A stretch of 12,013 nucleotides of DNA from Euperipatoides rowelli (taxonomy: Eukaryota; Onychophora; Udeonychophora; Euonychophora; Peripatopsidae), in the NCBI GenBank assembly GCA_003024985.2, contig PXIH01S0042464.1; one strand, 5' to 3'. Positions 8,128-12,013 of the stretch are shown here, piece after piece. The notes under the pieces were generated by a model. It ran no database searches. It worked only from the letters and a program-made list of their open reading frames with translations, and was not told where the DNA came from. A program made the position numbers and the translations under genes. Numbering within the stretch: position 1 is the first letter of the stretch; each line of letters starts with the position of its first letter.

Positions 8128-8655
8128 ATGGAATTGAAAATTGGGCAGTTCGATCCAGTGCATATGAATCTTGGATAGATATGCAGAACAACTGGAATGT
8201 TTTCTTTCAGCTCAAAAAGTGGAAGTAAAATTAAAAAAAGATATAGTGTTAACAGTAATTGGTGACACTATTTTTAATCTTTTTTTGTGATATTATAGTG
8301 CCAGCAAGTCTTCAAGTAAATCTATAAAATAAATTCTGGAGATTCTAGAACAGTATTTCTTTTTTAAACCTTTAGCTAGATGTGAATGATATAAACTTCA
8401 CAAAAGATTTCAACTCGAGGATTAAATACTGTTACTGTGTATGAGGCAGAACTATGGAAAATCGCTGTAAACTGTGATCTAAATGAAAAATTAAACTTTG
8501 CTTTAATAGATCAATTTAATTTTGGACTTAAAGACAGTACAATTCAAAAGCGAATAATGTTAGAAAATGATTATATCACATTCTATCAAATCCAATTATC
8601 CACGATTGCTGAAAAAAATCATAGCATGGCTAAAAATATACAAAATGAGAAATTA
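8128..8655 (+). pseudogene. Ty3/gypsy gag relic (matrix/capsid-like part)
   Basis: ATG 8128 begins MELKIGQFDPVHM, the 'IG.FDP' start common to metazoan gypsy Gag proteins. A frame change gives ESWID (8166). Another gives EQLECFLSAQ and LTVIGDTIFNLF (frame 2, from 8186), then ILEILEQYFFFKPLARCE and YKLHKRFQ. A last change to frame 1 (from 8437) gives YEAELWKIAVNCD, then ALIDQFNFGLKDSTIQKR. These match the conserved Gag blocks in order: helix with L.. F, 'lltviG', 'FEP.P..I.ERYKFH.R', 'V..F.AELR.LA..C.F' and 'LRD.FV.GL....IQ..L'. The TGA at 8387-8389 stands where CGA (Arg) is usual. The nucleocapsid zinc knuckle is absent: the frame runs directly into array D and stops at 8760. Confidence 0.87.
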
Positions 8656-9070
8656 ATTATTAACACTAACACTATTAACACTAACACTATTGACACTAAC
8701 ACTATTGACACTAACACTATTATCACTAACACTTTTAACTATAATAATAACACTATTTGACTATTAACAGTAACACTATTAAGATAACAATATTAACACT
8801 ATTAACAATAAGACTATTAATATTAACACTATTAAAATTAACACTATTAACAATAACACTATTAACAAAAACTCTATTAACAATAACACTTAACAATAAC
8901 ACTATTATTAATAACACTATTATTAATAACACTTATTAATAACACTTATTAATAACACTATTAACGCAAACACTATTAACTATAACACTATTAACAATAC
9001 CACTATTAATAATAACACTATTAACAATAACACTATTAACAATAACACTATTAACAATAACACTATTAAC

Positions 9071-9690
9071 AATAAGTCTATTAATATTAACACTATTAAA
9101 ATTAAAACTTTTAACAATAACACTATTAACAAAAATTATATTAACAATAACTATTAACAATAACACTATTATTAATAACACTATTATTAATAACACTTAT
9201 TAATAACACTATTAACAATATTACTATTATCACTGACACCATTACACTGACACTATTAACACTAACACTATTAACATTGACACTATTAACACTGATATTA
9301 TTACCACTGATTCTGTTACCATCAATGTTATTAACACAGACACTATTAACACTGCCAATATTAACACTGACTCTATTAACACTGACACTATTAACACCAA
9401 CACAATTAACACTGACACTATTAAAACAAACTATTAACACTAACACTATTAACACTAACATTATTAACACTAACACTATTAACACTAATACTATTAATAC
9501 TAACACTATTAACATAAACACTATTAACACTAACACTAACACTATTAACAATAGCACTACTAACAATAACACTATTAACAATAACACTATTAACATTAAC
9601 ACTATTAATAATATGAATATTAACAATAAGGCTATTAATAATGTCACTATTAACATTAATAATATTAACACTATTAACAACAACAACAAC
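9071..9690 (+). repeat. Higher-order repeat, first large copy
   Basis: A mosaic of variant units that recurs in the same order about 840-850 bp downstream. It includes AATAAGTCTATTAATATT (9071), TTACTATTATCACTGACACC (9221), a TTACCATCAATG block near 9316, AAAACAAACTATTAAC (9423) and AATAAGGCTATTAATAATG (9625). A partial older copy of its left part is at about 8807-8960. Confidence 0.85.
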
Positions 9691-9907
9691 ACTATTAACA
9701 ATAACATTATTAACAATAACACTATTAACAATAANAACAATAACACTATTAACACTTAACAATACCACTATTAACAATAACACTATTAACAATAACACTA
9801 TTAACAATAACACTATTAACAATAACACTATTAACAATAACATTAACAGAAATACTATTAACAATAACACTTTTAATGATAACACTATTAACAATAAGAC
9901 TCATAAC

Positions 9908-10460
9908 AATAAGACTATTAATATTAACACTATTAAAATTAAAACTTTTAACAATAACACTATTAACAATAACACTATTAACGAAAATTATATTAACAAT
10001 AACACTATTAACAATAACTATTATTAATAACACTATTATTAATAACACTATTAATATTATTAACAATATTACTATTATCACTGACACCATTACACTGACA
10101 CTATTAACACTAACACTATTAACACTAACACTATTAACATTGACACTATTAACACTGATACTATTACCACTGATGCTGTTACCATCGATGCTATTAACAC
10201 TGACACTATTAACACTGCCAATATTAACACTGACTCTATTAACACTGACACTATTAACACTGACACTATTAAAACAAACTATTAACACTAACACTATTAA
10301 CACTAACCTTATTAACACTAACACTATTAACACTAACACTATTAACAATAACACTATTAACAATAACACTATTGACAATATGAATATTAACAATAAGGCT
10401 ATTAATAATGTAACTATTAACATTAATAATAATAACACTATTAACAACACTATTTACAAC
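9908..10460 (+). repeat. Higher-order repeat, second large copy
   Basis: The same marker units appear at 9908, 10069, near 10170, 10271 and 10392. Offsets to the first copy are 837, 848, 848 and 767 for the anchors I measured (9908, 10069, 10271 and 10392), so indels of tens of bases have accumulated between copies. Confidence 0.85.
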
Positions 10461-10870
10461 AACACTATTAACAAATACATTATTAACAATAACACTATTA
10501 ACAATAATACTATTAACAATAACACTATTAACAATAACACTATTAACAATAATACCATCAACAATAACACTATTAACAACAATAACAACAATAACACTAT
10601 TAACAAGAACACTATTAACAAGAACACTATTAACAATAACACTATTAATAACATTATTAACAATAACACTTAACAAATAACACTATTAACAATAACACTA
10701 TTAAAATTAACACTATTAACAATAACATTGTTAACAGAAACACTATTAACAATAACACTATTAGCAATAACACTATTAACAATAACACTATTAACAATAA
10801 CACTATTAACAACACTATTAACAATGACACTAATAACAACACTAATAACAATAACACTATTAACAATAAC

Positions 10871-11120
10871 CAAATTAGCACTATAAAAGCTTTCCAACCC
10901 AAGTTAAAATGTCATTGATTACATTCTTTAAATCCCCTGATGTTAATTTTAATTTTATTAAAAAAACCTTTGATATGATAAAAAACAAATAAATTTTAGT
11001 TCTTTTGAACATAAATTTTACCAATATGAAGCATTTTTGAGGCTAACAATGATTCTTGAATTGTTAAATTGTAAAGAGAAAATGGAGATTTGTAATCGTC
11101 TTTGGAGTGGAAATGGTTAA
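10871..11120. other. Unique island between arrays D and E
   Basis: Nothing recognised. On the + strand a stop-free stretch at 10974-11117 (48 codons) contains FEHKFYQYEAFLRLTMILEL and a two-Cys segment (LNCKEKMEICNRLW). It has no start near its left end and matches no family I know. It could be a fragment of an element interrupted by the array, or chance. Confidence 0.6.
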
Positions 11121-11408
11121 GAATAACACTATTAACAAAATAAATAACACTATTAACAATAACAATAATACTATTAACAATAATAGCACTATTAACAATA
11201 ACAATAACACTATTAACAATAACAATAACATTATTAAACAATAACAATAACACTATTAAACAATAACAATATTAACATTAACAATAACAATATTAATAAC
11301 AATAACAATATTAACACTAAATTTAACAATATTAACACTAACAATACCAACATTACCAATAACAATCCCAACATTACCAATAACTATCCCAACAACAATA
11401 ACAATAAT
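11121..11408 (+). repeat. Array E: mixed AACACTATT/AACAATATT repeat
   Basis: The left part uses AACACTATT units with AACAATAAC spacers. From about 11260 it reverts to the AACAATATT type seen in arrays A-C, with some AACAATACC and AACATTACC and AACTATCCC variants toward the right end. It is continuous with array F. Confidence 0.95.
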
Positions 11409-12013
11409 GATGATGACGATGATGATGATGATAATGACGACGATGATGATGATGACGATGATGGCGACGATGATGACGACGACCATGACGACCACCACCA
11501 TGACCATGACCACCACCACAACCATGACCGCCACCATGACCATGACCACCACCACGACCATGACCACCATCACCATGACGACCACCACCATGATGACCAC
11601 CATGATGACCACCAAGACGACCACCACCACCACCACTACCACGACCACCATGATGACGACGACAACCACCACCACCACCACGACCACCAAAACGATGACA
11701 ACCACCACCAAGACCACCATGATGACAATGACGACCACCACCAACACCACCACGACCACCATGATGATGATGACCACCACAAGCACGACCACCATGACCA
11801 CGATGACCACCATGACCACCACAACCACGACCACGAACACCATGACCAAAACCACCATGACCACGACCACCACCACCATGACGATGACCACCTCCACCAC
11901 CACGACCACCACCATGACAATGACACCACCACCATGATGACCACCACCACCACCATGATGACCACAACCACGATGACCACCACCACCACCATGATGACCA
12001 CCACCACCACCAC
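11409..12013 (+). repeat. Array F: GAT/GAC to CAC/CAT (CCA/TGG-rich) trinucleotide repeat
   Basis: An imperfect trinucleotide repeat that begins as GAT/GAC (11409-11490) and becomes CAC/CAT/GAC (CCACCATGATGACC-like) to the window end. In frame 3 it reads Asp-rich, then His/Asp-rich. In frame 1 it reads Thr/Met, and on the minus strand Gly/His, Val/Met or Trp/Ser. All are consequences of the triplet repeat. The repeat is cut by the window end. Confidence 0.97.

Larger units (their letters stand above)
8656..10870 (+). repeat. Array D: AACACTATT-type tandem repeat with higher-order structure
   Basis: About 2.2 kb of a 15-bp repeat. Main unit AACACTATTAACAAT; variants AACACTATTAACACT and, in two blocks (about 9227-9415 and 10075-10263), GACACTATTAACACT. 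Two of the three forward frames (Asn-Thr-Ile-Asn-Asn and Thr-Leu-Leu-Thr-Ile) and two of three reverse frames are stop-free by composition. This explains open frames up to 265 codons here. One ambiguous base (N) is at 9735. Confidence 0.97.

Noticed and set aside
3278-8655. A reassigned genetic code, because some stops fall at Gln positions
   Set aside because: Other stops fall at Leu, Arg and Ser positions, and there are many frameshifts, so decay explains them better.
9735-9735. Single ambiguous base (N)
   Set aside because: It is a base-calling or assembly ambiguity within a repeat; it carries no biological meaning by itself.
8757-10902. Long open frames on both strands (up to 265 codons) with Asn/Thr/Ile, Thr/Leu or Ile/Val/Asn/Ser repeats
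   Set aside because: The repeat unit is 15 bp, a multiple of three, and lacks stops in two frames per strand. Overlapping frames on both strands with the same periodicity are expected without coding.
5591-11408. CRISPR-like array
   Set aside because: The repeats are contiguous with no unique spacers of constant length and the context is eukaryotic retroelements.
11256-12013. Val/Met-, Gly/His-, Trp/Ser- and Thr/Met-rich open frames as possible structural or metal-binding proteins
   Set aside because: Several frames on both strands are open at once because the region is a trinucleotide repeat. No signal peptide, start context or flanking exon signal singles out one of them.
1-12013. tRNA, rRNA or other structured RNA genes
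   Set aside because: I looked for tRNA box A/B patterns and rRNA-like text by eye and saw none; the two tRNA-related matches are primer binding sites of about 10 bases.

Overview
This is an AT-rich eukaryotic, most likely animal, repeat-only region with no intact gene. The evidence is decayed metazoan-type retroelements (an APE-type non-LTR element and Ty3/gypsy-type LTR elements), kilobases of short tandem repeats, and no bacterial-style gene packing. Several disabling changes look like C-to-T loss at CpG, which suggests a genome with germline CpG methylation. The species cannot be named from this sequence.

Layout. Positions 1-686 are AT-rich with nothing recognisable. From 687 to about 1880 there are short open, charged stretches of unknown origin where ORF1 of a LINE would lie. 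From 1904 to about 3277 there is a LINE ORF2 relic: an apurinic/apyrimidinic-type endonuclease, a linker and the start of the reverse transcriptase (RT). It stops before the RT catalytic core and passes directly into a Ty3/gypsy pol relic (about 3278-5345). That relic starts in the RT thumb and continues through RNase H, the integrase zinc finger, the integrase DDE core and the C-terminal domain, with many stops and frameshifts. A probable 3' LTR follows (about 5346-5580).

From 5591 to the end the window is dominated by one family of triplet-register tandem repeats. The basic unit is 15 bp: AACAATATTAACAAT in the first three arrays and AACACTATTAACAAT in the fourth. All arrays have the same orientation and the + strand almost lacks G. 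Four non-repeat islands interrupt them: (i) 5935-6492, an LTR end with a palindromic motif present three times and a tRNA-Leu-type primer binding site; (ii) 6881-7220, unrecognised, with a perfect hairpin; (iii) 7883-8655, a second LTR end, a decayed tRNA-Ser-type primer binding site and a clear Ty3/gypsy gag relic; (iv) 10871-11120, unrecognised. The large array at 8656-10870 contains a higher-order duplication of about 840-850 bp. At 11409 the AAC/AAT repeat changes in register into a GAT/GAC and then CAC/CAT repeat that runs off the window end.

How the parts relate. All retroelement fragments lie on the + strand, but they are permuted (pol, then LTR/PBS, then LTR/PBS/gag), carry two different primer-site types, and are each followed by array DNA. 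The simplest reading is a graveyard of LTR elements in which a short tandem repeat either expanded inside the elements or received their insertions. The longest open frames after 5560 come from the repeat period being a multiple of three. I found no functional gene system.
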